Part shown: positions 8,473-15,167 of the stretch, one piece after another
Numbering within the stretch: position 1 is the first letter of the stretch
How the letters are laid out: the number at the start of each line of letters is the position of its first letter
Source of the DNA: Kribbella sindirgiensis
GTDB taxonomy: Bacteria; Actinomycetota; Actinomycetes; Propionibacteriales; Kribbellaceae
Direction of reading: 5' to 3'
DNA: 53,558 nt
Assembly (NCBI RefSeq): GCF_004331435.1
Contig: NZ_SJKA01000032.1
Coordinates: 1 to 53,558, forward strand
Program-made: the position numbers and the translations under genes
The notes under the pieces: generated by a model
What the model was told of the DNA's origin: nothing
The model's database searches: none
What the model saw: only the letters and a program-made list of their open reading frames with translations

Positions 8473-9510
8473 TCAGCGGTCGGCGAGGGGGCGCCGGCGG
8501 TGGGTGATGTCGGTGAGGGATTGGGGTTGCCAGGCGGCGTCGGCGCGGTAGACGTCGGTGCCGGGTGGGATGATTTCGTCGATTCGGTCGAGGGTCTTGT
8601 CGTCGAGGGTCAGGTCTGCGGCGGTGATCAGGCCCTCCAGTTGCTCCATCGTGCGGGGGCCGGTGATGACCGAGGTGACCGCGGGATGCGTTGTGACGAA
8701 GGCGAGTGCGAGTTCGGGCAACGTCGTACCGATGCCGTCGGCAACTTCGACCAGTTGCTCCACCGCGTCGTATTTCGCCGCGTTCGCGGGCAGTGCGGGG
8801 TCGAACCGATCCGGAGCGAGCGCGGCCCGCGCGGACAGGCCGAGCGGCTGGTTCTTGCGGACCTTCCCGGACAGGAACCCGAACGCGAGCGGGCTGTACG
8901 TCAGCACGCCCATCCCCAGCCGGCGACAGGTCGGCAGCACCGAGCGTTCGATGCCGCGAGCCATCATCGAGTACGGCGGCTGGTTCGTCCGGAATCGCCC
9001 GTACCCGCGCCGGTCGGCGACGTGGTACGCCTCGACGATGTCCTCCGCCGGGAACGCCGAGCACCCGAACGCGCGGATCTTGCCCGCACTCACCAGGTCA
9101 CTGAGCACCCACAACGTCTCCTCGATGTCGGTGGTGTGGTCCGGCCGGTGGATCTGATAGAGGTCGATCCAGTCCGTGCCGAGCCGGCGCAGGCTGTCCT
9201 CGACGGCCCGGGTGATCCAGCGCCGCGAGTTCCCGCTCCGGTTCCGGCCCTCGGTGAACGGGAAGTGCACCTTGGTGGCGAGTACGACGTCGTCGCGGCG
9301 ATCCCGCAGCGCCTTGCCGACGATCGTCTCGGACTCGCCCGCGGAGTACATGTCCGCGGTGTCGACGAAGTTGATCCCCTGGTCCAGCGCGGCGTGGATG
9401 ATCCGGACACAGTCGTCATGATCGGGGTTTCCGACCGCACCGAACATCATCGCCCCGAGACAGTGCGTACTGACCTCGATCCCGGTCCCACCCAGCGTGC
9501 GATAGCGCAT
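8473..9510 (-). CDS. Aldo/keto reductase
   Basis: NADP-dependent oxidoreductase (345 aa) of the AKR superfamily, (beta/alpha)8 barrel. Seen are MRYRTLGGTGIEVS at the start, GINFVDTADMYSAGESE with the catalytic Asp and Tyr (about 45-60), the Lys in VVLATKVHFP and the His in LYQIHRPD. The ATG at 9510 has AAGGAG 6 nt upstream; an ATG two codons earlier would sit directly on that box. The promoter has the 19-bp spacer and dyad typical of MerR-type activation, and a MerR gene lies 1.2 kb away on the other strand. Physiological substrate unknown. Confidence 0.93.
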   Translation of the reverse strand: MRYRTLGGTGIEVSTHCLGAMMFGAVGNPDHDDCVRIIHAALDQGINFVDTADMYSAGESETIVGKALRDRRDDVVLATKVHFPFTEGRNRSGNSRRWITRAVEDSLRRLGTDWIDLYQIHRPDHTTDIEETLWVLSDLVSAGKIRAFGCSAFPAEDIVEAYHVADRRGYGRFRTNQPPYSMMARGIERSVLPTCRRLGMGVLTYSPLAFGFLSGKVRKNQPLGLSARAALAPDRFDPALPANAAKYDAVEQLVEVADGIGTTLPELALAFVTTHPAVTSVITGPRTMEQLEGLITAADLTLDDKTLDRIDEIIPPGTDVYRADAAWQPQSLTDITHRRRPLADR

Positions 9511-9539
9511 GAACATCTCCTTGGTAGTCGCTGTCCCGC

Positions 9540-9570
9540 ACCGTAGGAGCTAGACCGCGCTCTAGGTCAA
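9540..9570 (-). promoter_or_regulatory. MerR-type promoter: 19-bp spacer with dyad
   Basis: On the minus strand TTGACC (9570-9565) and TACGGT (9545-9540) are separated by exactly 19 bp. The spacer edge contains the dyad CTAGA-N6-TCTAG (9550-9565). Overlong 19-bp spacers with an internal palindrome are the hallmark of promoters untwisted by MerR-family activators. It drives the aldo/keto reductase gene. Confidence 0.75.
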
Positions 9571-9579
9571 GTCCGCACC

Positions 9580-9632
9580 TTGAGTCCCCACCAACCAAGT
9601 TCCAGCCCGCAGAACGGTTGGTGGGGGCTCAA
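9580..9632. repeat. 17-bp imperfect inverted repeat in divergent promoter region
   Basis: TTGAGTCCCCACCAACC (9580-9596) and GGTTGGTGGGGGCTCAA (9616-9632) pair at 16 of 17 positions around a 19-nt loop. It lies between divergent genes, so it is not a terminator; an operator or a remnant insertion are possible. Confidence 0.7.
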
Positions 9633-9643
9633 AGTGGGGTCCG

Positions 9644-9649
9644 TAAGGT
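9644..9649 (+). promoter_or_regulatory. TAAGGT -10 element, leaderless-type
   Basis: TAAGGT lies 6 nt before the GTG start of the aminotransferase gene. No clear -35 at normal distance. Confidence 0.4.
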
Positions 9650-9655
9650 GGGGGA

Positions 9656-10696
9656 GTGGAGATTGCGGAGCTTTGGGATCCGGAGCCCGGCTGGTTGAAC
9701 ACCGCGTCGTACGGGCTGCCGCCGCGGCCGGCGTGGGAGGCCTTGCAGGCCGCGCTGTCGGACTGGCGGGTCGGTGCGACGAGTTGGGAGCCGTGGGACG
9801 GGTCGACGACGCGGGCCCGGGAGTCGTTCGCGCGGCTGATCGGTGCGGATTCGGAAAACGTGTTCGTCGGCAGCACGGTGTCCGCGGCGCTGGCGCCGAT
9901 CGCGGCCGCGTTGCCGGACGGTGCGAAGGTGCTGACCGACGACGTCGAGTTCACGTCCAACGTGTTCCCGTGGCAGGTGCACGCGGATCGTGGCATCGAG
10001 GTGATCGCCGTACCGGGTGACGACGTGGTCGGCCGCATCACACCGGGGATCGACCTGGTCGCGGTGAGTGCGGTGCAGTCGTCGACCGGTGCCGTCCTCG
10101 ACCTGCCCGCAGTGGTTGCCGCCAGCAAGCAGATCGGCGCGCTCGTGGTGATCGACGCGACCCAGGCGGTCGGCTGGCATCCGATCACGGTCGACGGCGT
10201 CGACGCGCTGATCGCCCACAGTTACAAGTGGTTGATGGCACCGCGCGGCGCGACGCTCGGGTACCTGTCGCCGCGGTTGCAGGAGCGCTGCCGGCCGTCG
10301 GCGGCGGGCTGGTACGCCGCACGCGACATCCACGGGTCGTACTACGGGCCGGTGATGGAACTCGACCCGGGCGCGCGGAGGTTCGACCAGTCGCCGGCCT
10401 GGTTCAGCTTCGTCGGCGCGGCGCCCGCGCTCGAGCTGATCGAGGAGATCGGCGTCGAGACGATCAACCGGCACAACCTCGCGCTGGCGAACGAGTTCCG
10501 CGCCGGGCTGGGGCTCGAGCCGTCGAACAGCGCGATCGTCAGTACGCGACTGCCCGGGGCGCAGGAGGCGTTCGCGGCGGCCGGGATCCGGGCCGCCGTA
10601 CGGGGCGGGAAGTTGCGCGCGTCGTTCCACATCTACTCGACCCGTGACGACGTACAGCAGGCTCTGTCCGCGCTGAAGCCTTTGATCCGAGGTTAG
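9656..10696 (+). CDS. Class V aminotransferase-like PLP enzyme
   Basis: PLP-dependent enzyme (346 aa) of the aminotransferase class V / cysteine desulfurase fold. The PLP-binding Lys is in AHSYKWLMAPRGA (about 185-197), with the cofactor Asp in VVIDATQAVGWH just before it and VFVGSTVSAALAPIAAAL as the phosphate-binding loop. The short N-terminus WDPEPGWLNTASYGLPP is typical of Egt/isopenicillin-epimerase-like members; no desulfurase active-site Cys loop is obvious, so the reaction is left open. GTG start is supported by a -10 box at leaderless spacing. Stop codon is 9 nt before the MerR ATG, so the two genes can be cotranscribed. Confidence 0.88.
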   Translation: MEIAELWDPEPGWLNTASYGLPPRPAWEALQAALSDWRVGATSWEPWDGSTTRARESFARLIGADSENVFVGSTVSAALAPIAAALPDGAKVLTDDVEFTSNVFPWQVHADRGIEVIAVPGDDVVGRITPGIDLVAVSAVQSSTGAVLDLPAVVAASKQIGALVVIDATQAVGWHPITVDGVDALIAHSYKWLMAPRGATLGYLSPRLQERCRPSAAGWYAARDIHGSYYGPVMELDPGARRFDQSPAWFSFVGAAPALELIEEIGVETINRHNLALANEFRAGLGLEPSNSAIVSTRLPGAQEAFAAAGIRAAVRGGKLRASFHIYSTRDDVQQALSALKPLIRG

Positions 10697-10699
10697 GGT
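10694..10699 (+). promoter_or_regulatory. TAGGGT -10 element built on the upstream stop codon
   Basis: TAGGGT lies 6 nt before the MerR ATG and its first three bases are the TAG stop of the aminotransferase gene. It would allow a separate leaderless MerR transcript. Confidence 0.35.
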
Positions 10700-10705
10700 G
10701 CGGGC

Positions 10706-11131
10706 ATGGACGGACTGAGCATCGGGCAGGTCGCGGAGCGGACCGGGTTGAGCGTGCACGCGCTGCGGTTCTACGAGCGTGAGGGGCTGCTCGCGGACGC
10801 GGTACGGCGGGAGTCGAACGGGCGGCGCGTCTACACCGAGGACGACGTCGACTGGCTGAACATGTGCATCAAGTTCCGCTCGTCCGGGATGCCGCTGGAC
10901 ACCATCCGCAAGTACACGGAGCTGGTCCGGAAGGGGGCCGGCAACGAGGCGGACCGGTTGGCCCTGCTCAAGAGCCATCAGGACTATGTGCGCGCGCAGA
11001 TCGAGGAACTCAACGAGTGCCTCAACGTGATCACCTGGAAGGTCGACATCTACCAGCAGCACGTAGACGCCGGCACCGCCGACTGCCTGTGGGTAGCTCC
11101 ATCCACACAGACAGCCAGCGAAGCCTCCTGA
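10706..11131 (+). CDS. MerR family transcriptional regulator
   Basis: 141-aa MerR regulator: winged helix-turn-helix IGQVAERTGLSVHALRFYEREGLL (about 6-29), wing with RRESNGRRVYTEDDV, then a dimerising antiparallel coiled coil (about 75-125). The C-terminal effector tail is very short, with one Cys in TADCLW, as in the AdhR/NmlR-like group that senses electrophiles or redox stress. Predicted target is the 19-bp-spacer promoter of the aldo/keto reductase gene on the other side of the aminotransferase. Ends 1 nt before the convergent MerR-methyltransferase gene. Confidence 0.9.
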   Translation: MDGLSIGQVAERTGLSVHALRFYEREGLLADAVRRESNGRRVYTEDDVDWLNMCIKFRSSGMPLDTIRKYTELVRKGAGNEADRLALLKSHQDYVRAQIEELNECLNVITWKVDIYQQHVDAGTADCLWVAPSTQTASEAS

Positions 11132-11132
11132 T

Positions 11133-12248
11133 TCAGGCGATCAGCAGTCGGAGACCGAGGTCTGCCGCGTCGAGGTCGACGAGTTCGTTGTTGCGCTCGG
11201 CCCACCGGCCCGACGCTAGGTCCTCGTCGAGGCGTCGTACCGCCCGCTGCTCGGCCTCCGGGCCCACTCGCGTCCACACCGACATCGCCCGCCGCACGTG
11301 CTCCTCCAGGTAGGCCTCCGGCCGCCGCCAGTACGCCTCGAACAGCCCGTCAGCGCAGTCCCAAGGCACAAGTACCGGCTCGGCGCGCGCCCCGATCGCG
11401 TCGCCCATCCCGGCGATCGAGGGGAAGCCCTCGAGAACCGACGCGAACTCCGGCAGATAGTCCCGAGTGAGCCAGAACCGGTCCTGCCACCCAGGCTCGT
11501 CGGTATCGAACGTGAAGACCACCACCCGACGAGCCACCCGGCGCATCTCACGCAGCCCCGCGATCGGGTCCGCCCAGTGATGAACGGTCGACACAGCCAT
11601 CGCAACGTCGTACGAGTCGTCCTCGAACGGCAAACTCTCCGCGGCGGCAGCCACGCACGGCGCCGCGTCGGCCGGTCGCTGGCCCCGCATGACCTCCGAC
11701 GGCTCGACCGCAGTCACCTCGCGGTCGGCGGGCTCGTACGATCCGGTGCCCGCTCCGACGTTCAGCACCGTCTCGGCATCCCCGAGCGCCTCCCAGATCC
11801 GCGCGGCGATCCGCGGCTCGGTACGCCGTGTCGCCGGGTACGCGCCGCCGATCACGTCGTACAGCCGCGCACCGAGTACCCCCAGCTGCTCCTCCGGTGT
11901 CACGCTCAGTCCCTTCGCCCGCGTCTCGAGTTCCCTGTCGATGGCCCGCACCATGGCGTCCGTCCGATCACGCCGCTCCACCAGCAGCCCGCGCAGCTGG
12001 CGCAGGCGCGCGACAGCATCGGTGGACGGGTCGCCGACCAGCTCGCCGACCTCCTGCAGCCCGAAGCCGAGCCGTCGATAGGCAAGGACCTCCCGCAGCC
12101 GCTCGACGTCAGCCGCCGAATAGGCCCGATAGCCGGCCGACGTCCGTGCCGACGGCCGAACGAGCCCGATCTCGTCGTAGTGGTGCAGCGTGCGGACACT
12201 CACACCGGCCAGATCGGCCACCCGCCCCACGGTCCAGTGATCGTTCAC
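11133..12248 (-). CDS. MerR regulator fused to SAM-dependent methyltransferase
   Basis: 371-aa two-domain protein. The N-terminal part is a full MerR module: WTVGRVADLAGVSVRTLHHY (about 5-24), wing SAGYRAYSAADVERL and a coiled coil to about residue 110. From about 150 a class I methyltransferase follows with motif I VLNVGAGTGS (151-160), the acidic VEPSEVM strand and the post-I segment YDVAMAVSTVHHW. Where simple MerR proteins have a ligand pocket, this one has an enzyme, so SAM or the methyl acceptor might be the signal. GTG start with CATAGT 7 nt before it. Target gene and substrate are unknown. Confidence 0.88.
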   Translation of the reverse strand: MNDHWTVGRVADLAGVSVRTLHHYDEIGLVRPSARTSAGYRAYSAADVERLREVLAYRRLGFGLQEVGELVGDPSTDAVARLRQLRGLLVERRDRTDAMVRAIDRELETRAKGLSVTPEEQLGVLGARLYDVIGGAYPATRRTEPRIAARIWEALGDAETVLNVGAGTGSYEPADREVTAVEPSEVMRGQRPADAAPCVAAAAESLPFEDDSYDVAMAVSTVHHWADPIAGLREMRRVARRVVVFTFDTDEPGWQDRFWLTRDYLPEFASVLEGFPSIAGMGDAIGARAEPVLVPWDCADGLFEAYWRRPEAYLEEHVRRAMSVWTRVGPEAEQRAVRRLDEDLASGRWAERNNELVDLDAADLGLRLLIA

Positions 12249-12266
12249 GCCACCGACTATGGAGCC

Positions 12267-12758
12267 TCACGCCACGTCAGGGTCAAGTGCCGACTCCATG
12301 GCGGCGAGGGTGGTGCGCATGTTCGCCGACAGCTGGTCGAGCCGGCCTTGGATGGCCTGTGGTGCCCGGTGCGAGTGCTGTACGACGTGCATCCGCATTC
12401 CGCTGTTGCCGGGCCCGTGGGTGAACGACTGACGCACGAGGGTCTCGGCGCCGCGGTCCTCCAACTCGTACTCCCAGTGCGCGAACGGGACGGACTCGTC
12501 GCCGTACACGTCCCACCCGAACCGCCTCGGCTGCTCGAGGACGGTGACCGTGCAGGTCACGTAGGTCTCCAACCCGTTCGGAAAACGGTTTCGTGCCTCG
12601 AAGCGGACGTCCTTCTCCAGCCAGGCGCCGTAGATGCACTCCGGGCTCCACTCGCCGTACCTGTCGATCGCGGTGATGCCGGACCAGACCTTGTGGATCG
12701 GCAGCTTGATCAGTACCTCGACGCCGGTGGTCGCACCGGTCACTCCGTAGTCGTTCAT
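12267..12758 (-). CDS. SRPBCC (polyketide cyclase/START-like) family protein
   Basis: 163-aa single-domain protein with a helix-grip hydrophobic pocket, seen from EVLIKLPIHKVWSGITAIDRYGEWSPEC at the start and the alternating strands RFGWDVYGD / AHWEYELEDRG, with a long C-terminal helix. Its ATG overlaps the fdhD stop by 4 nt, so it is translationally coupled to the formate dehydrogenase operon and should be its last gene. A link to the molybdoenzyme recalls CoxG, an SRPBCC protein of CO dehydrogenase operons, but this one looks like the soluble cyclase-type subgroup. Role unknown. Confidence 0.85.
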   Translation of the reverse strand: MNDYGVTGATTGVEVLIKLPIHKVWSGITAIDRYGEWSPECIYGAWLEKDVRFEARNRFPNGLETYVTCTVTVLEQPRRFGWDVYGDESVPFAHWEYELEDRGAETLVRQSFTHGPGNSGMRMHVVQHSHRAPQAIQGRLDQLSANMRTTLAAMESALDPDVA

Positions 12759-13612
12759 GACCGGTACGTCGTGTGCACCTCGGCGTCCTCGACATTGACA
12801 CGTTCGGGATGGCTGTAGAGATTCAGGTTGCCGTTGCGGATGAAGCCGGCCAGGGTCAGGCCGGACTCGGCCGCGAGGTCGATGGCGAGGGAGCTGGGGG
12901 CCGAGACCGCGCCGAGGATCGGGATGCCGGCCATCACCGCCTTCTGGGCGAGCTCGAACGAGGTCCGGCCGGAGACGATCAGGATCAGGCCGCGGGCCGG
13001 GATGCGGCCGTTGAGCAGGGCCCAGCCGACGACCTTGTCGACGGCGTTGTGGCGGCCGACGTCCTCGCGAACGACGAGCAGCTCGCCGGCCGGCGTGAAC
13101 AGACCGGCCGCGTGCAGTCCGCCGGTCCGGTCGAAGACCTGCTGCCTGGCGCGGAGCGCGTCGGGGAGGGTCGCGAGTACGTCGTACCTGATCGTCACGT
13201 CGTCGGCGGCCGGGGAGTGGCGCGTCTTGGTGCGGACCGCGTCGAGGGACGCCTTGCCGCAGACGCCGCAGGACGAGGTCGTGTAGAAGTTGCGTTCGAC
13301 ACCGGTCACGGGCGCGGGTACGCCGGGCGCGAGACCGAGGTCGAGGACGTTGTACGTGTTGCGGCCCTCGTCGTCGCGGGAGTCGCAGTACCGTGCGTCG
13401 CGGATTTCCTCGGCATTTCCGATCACGCCTTCGGTGTGCAGGAAACCGTGTGCGAGCTCGACATCGTGTCCGGGCGTCCGCATCGTCACGGCGAGCGGCT
13501 TCCCGTCGACCCGCAACTCGAGCGGCTCCTCGACCGCGATCGAGTCCGGCCTGGAGCGACTGCCGGCCGGGGTGACCCTCACCACCGGCCGCCGGGCGAT
13601 CAGCCGCCCCAT
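12755..13612 (-). CDS. fdhD: Formate dehydrogenase accessory sulfurtransferase FdhD
   Basis: FdhD (285 aa) passes sulfur from a cysteine desulfurase to the Mo-bisMGD cofactor, which formate dehydrogenase needs for activity. The conserved CGVCG loop (about residues 124-128) carries the sulfur-accepting cysteines, and LVVREDVGRHNAVDKV and SGRTSFELAQKA are family signatures. The start at 13612 overlaps the moeA 3' end by 13 nt. It plays the part of FdsC in proteobacterial fds operons, but lies after moeA here. Confidence 0.95.
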   Translation of the reverse strand: MGRLIARRPVVRVTPAGSRSRPDSIAVEEPLELRVDGKPLAVTMRTPGHDVELAHGFLHTEGVIGNAEEIRDARYCDSRDDEGRNTYNVLDLGLAPGVPAPVTGVERNFYTTSSCGVCGKASLDAVRTKTRHSPAADDVTIRYDVLATLPDALRARQQVFDRTGGLHAAGLFTPAGELLVVREDVGRHNAVDKVVGWALLNGRIPARGLILIVSGRTSFELAQKAVMAGIPILGAVSAPSSLAIDLAAESGLTLAGFIRNGNLNLYSHPERVNVEDAEVHTTYRS

Positions 13613-14949
13613 GGACGGGACCCGGGATCGAGAGGGAGGAGGCGGGCGGCGATGGCCTCGCTGGGGCCGGGGGCTACGACGGCGAGGGCGTCGGCGGAGG
13701 CGGGGCCGCGGAGCATTGCGGCGCCGCCGTGGCCGACTGGTACGGCGCCTTGTGGGGTGAGGCGGATCGGGACGAGCCGGGTGCTGGTGGGGTGGCAGGG
13801 GAGGCCACCGGGGACCGCGATGTTGGTGAGCTCGGGGAGCGGGAGACCGCGCATTCGGGTGATGGCTGCGACTCCGAGCGTCAGGAACGCGACTAGGGCG
13901 GCAAACGGGTTGCCCGGGAGGCCGATCACCAGGCGTCCGTCCGGTAGTTGCGCGAGCGCCTGCGGGTGGCCGGGACGGCAGGCAACCCCGTCGACGATCA
14001 TCTCGGCCCCAAGCGCGTTGAGAGCCGGCCGGAGATGATCGGCCGGCCCCGAGGCAGAGGAACCGGACACGAGAATGAGATCCGCCCGGGTCTCCCGCAA
14101 CGCCCCCACCAACCCCTCGAACGAATCCCCCAAATGCCGAACCGAGGTGGTGTCTGGCGTGGTGGTGTCTGGGGTGGTGGTGTCTGGGGTGGCGCCGGCT
14201 CTGGTGATCAGGCCGGGGAGCATGGGGCCGATGGCGTCGCGCACTCGGCCGGGGGACGACGGGCCCTGACGGACCAGTTCGTCGCCGGTGATGAGGGCTG
14301 CGACGGTGGGTGGCGGGATGACGGTGAGTCGGTTGAGCCCGACGGTCGCCGCGAGCCCCAGGACCGCCGGATCGATAACAACTCCAGCCGGCAACAGCTG
14401 ATCCCCAGCCCGACACTCCTCACCCGCCCGCCGAATATGCCGCCCGTCCTCAGCCGGCCCCTCCAACCGCGCGCCCGTCACAATCGCGTCTTCTGAGCGG
14501 AGGATGGAGGTTGTTCCGGCGGGGACTGCTGCGCCGGTGACTATGCCGGTTGCTTCGCCGTCTGCCAGCTCGCCAGGGTCCGCGGTCCCGGCCTTCACCT
14601 GGCCGATTACGCGCCACGGGCCGGCGCCGCGCACGGCGTACCCGTCCATCGCCGCCCGATCCACCGGCGGCACCGCGACCGGCGACACCAACGGCGTGGC
14701 CAGCACACACCCGTCCGCCTCGTCCAGCCCACGCCGCACGACCGCTCCCGGTCGCGCCGCCGCGTGCGCCAACGCCCGAGCCACGTCCCACGCCATCAGA
14801 TCCCGCCGCGCCCTCGCGGCACGGCCTTCAGCAGTTGTACGCCCAGGCCTGTCCTCCACAGGCCCACCCTCTCCGACCGGCCCCCACTTGTCGAACCGAT
14901 CCCGCACGTCGGGTGACCCATCCGGCTTGGATGTGTCGGGTTGGGTCAT
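13600..14949 (-). CDS. moeA: Molybdopterin molybdotransferase MoeA
   Basis: MoeA (449 aa) inserts molybdate into adenylated molybdopterin. Recognised by VPPVDRAAMDGYAVRGAG (about 94-111), ITGDELV, the MoCF-biosynthesis loop VSGSSASGPADH and VIGLPGNPFAALVAFL. There is a roughly 60-residue N-terminal extension before the first conserved region. A threefold TPDTT repeat sits in the loop after PGLITRAGA, where most homologs have a short turn with conserved Asp. The ATG overlaps the fdsD stop by 4 nt. Its place within the fds operon implies dedicated cofactor supply, though a second moeA elsewhere would be normal. Confidence 0.93.
   Translation of the reverse strand: MTQPDTSKPDGSPDVRDRFDKWGPVGEGGPVEDRPGRTTAEGRAARARRDLMAWDVARALAHAAARPGAVVRRGLDEADGCVLATPLVSPVAVPPVDRAAMDGYAVRGAGPWRVIGQVKAGTADPGELADGEATGIVTGAAVPAGTTSILRSEDAIVTGARLEGPAEDGRHIRRAGEECRAGDQLLPAGVVIDPAVLGLAATVGLNRLTVIPPPTVAALITGDELVRQGPSSPGRVRDAIGPMLPGLITRAGATPDTTTPDTTTPDTTSVRHLGDSFEGLVGALRETRADLILVSGSSASGPADHLRPALNALGAEMIVDGVACRPGHPQALAQLPDGRLVIGLPGNPFAALVAFLTLGVAAITRMRGLPLPELTNIAVPGGLPCHPTSTRLVPIRLTPQGAVPVGHGGAAMLRGPASADALAVVAPGPSEAIAARLLPLDPGSRPWGG
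14146..14190 (-). repeat. Three 15-bp tandem repeats inside moeA
   Basis: Unit GGTGGTGTCTGGSGT repeated three times without gaps; the second and third copies are identical and the first differs by one base. It is in frame and encodes TPDTT three times. Copy number could vary between strains without breaking the gene. Confidence 0.85.
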
Positions 14950-15167
14950 GCGCGGGCCTGGAGTTGCTGGGCGGCCAGGGCCGCGGCTGGGTCGAGGTCG
15001 GTGGCGCCGGAGGCGGCGTGGGCGATCAGGGCCTGCTTCATGCGCGGGTCCCAGACGGCGTTCATGTGGTTGGCGATAGCGGTGGCGGCCTCCGCGGGTG
15101 GGCGGTGCGCGAACTGGGCCGCGATCTCGTTCGCCAACCGCACGTACGACGGTACGCCGCCGCTCAT
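14946..15167 (-). CDS. fdsD: Formate dehydrogenase delta subunit
   Basis: Small subunit (73 aa) of NAD-dependent formate dehydrogenase. The RLANEIAAQFAHRP...ATAIANHMNAVWDPRMKQAL sequence is the conserved core of FdsD, needed for assembly or stability rather than catalysis. Overlaps the fdsA stop and the moeA start by 4 nt each, so it lies in an unbroken coupled series. Length matches the family (70-85 aa). Confidence 0.93.
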   Translation of the reverse strand: MSGGVPSYVRLANEIAAQFAHRPPAEAATAIANHMNAVWDPRMKQALIAHAASGATDLDPAAALAAQQLQARA

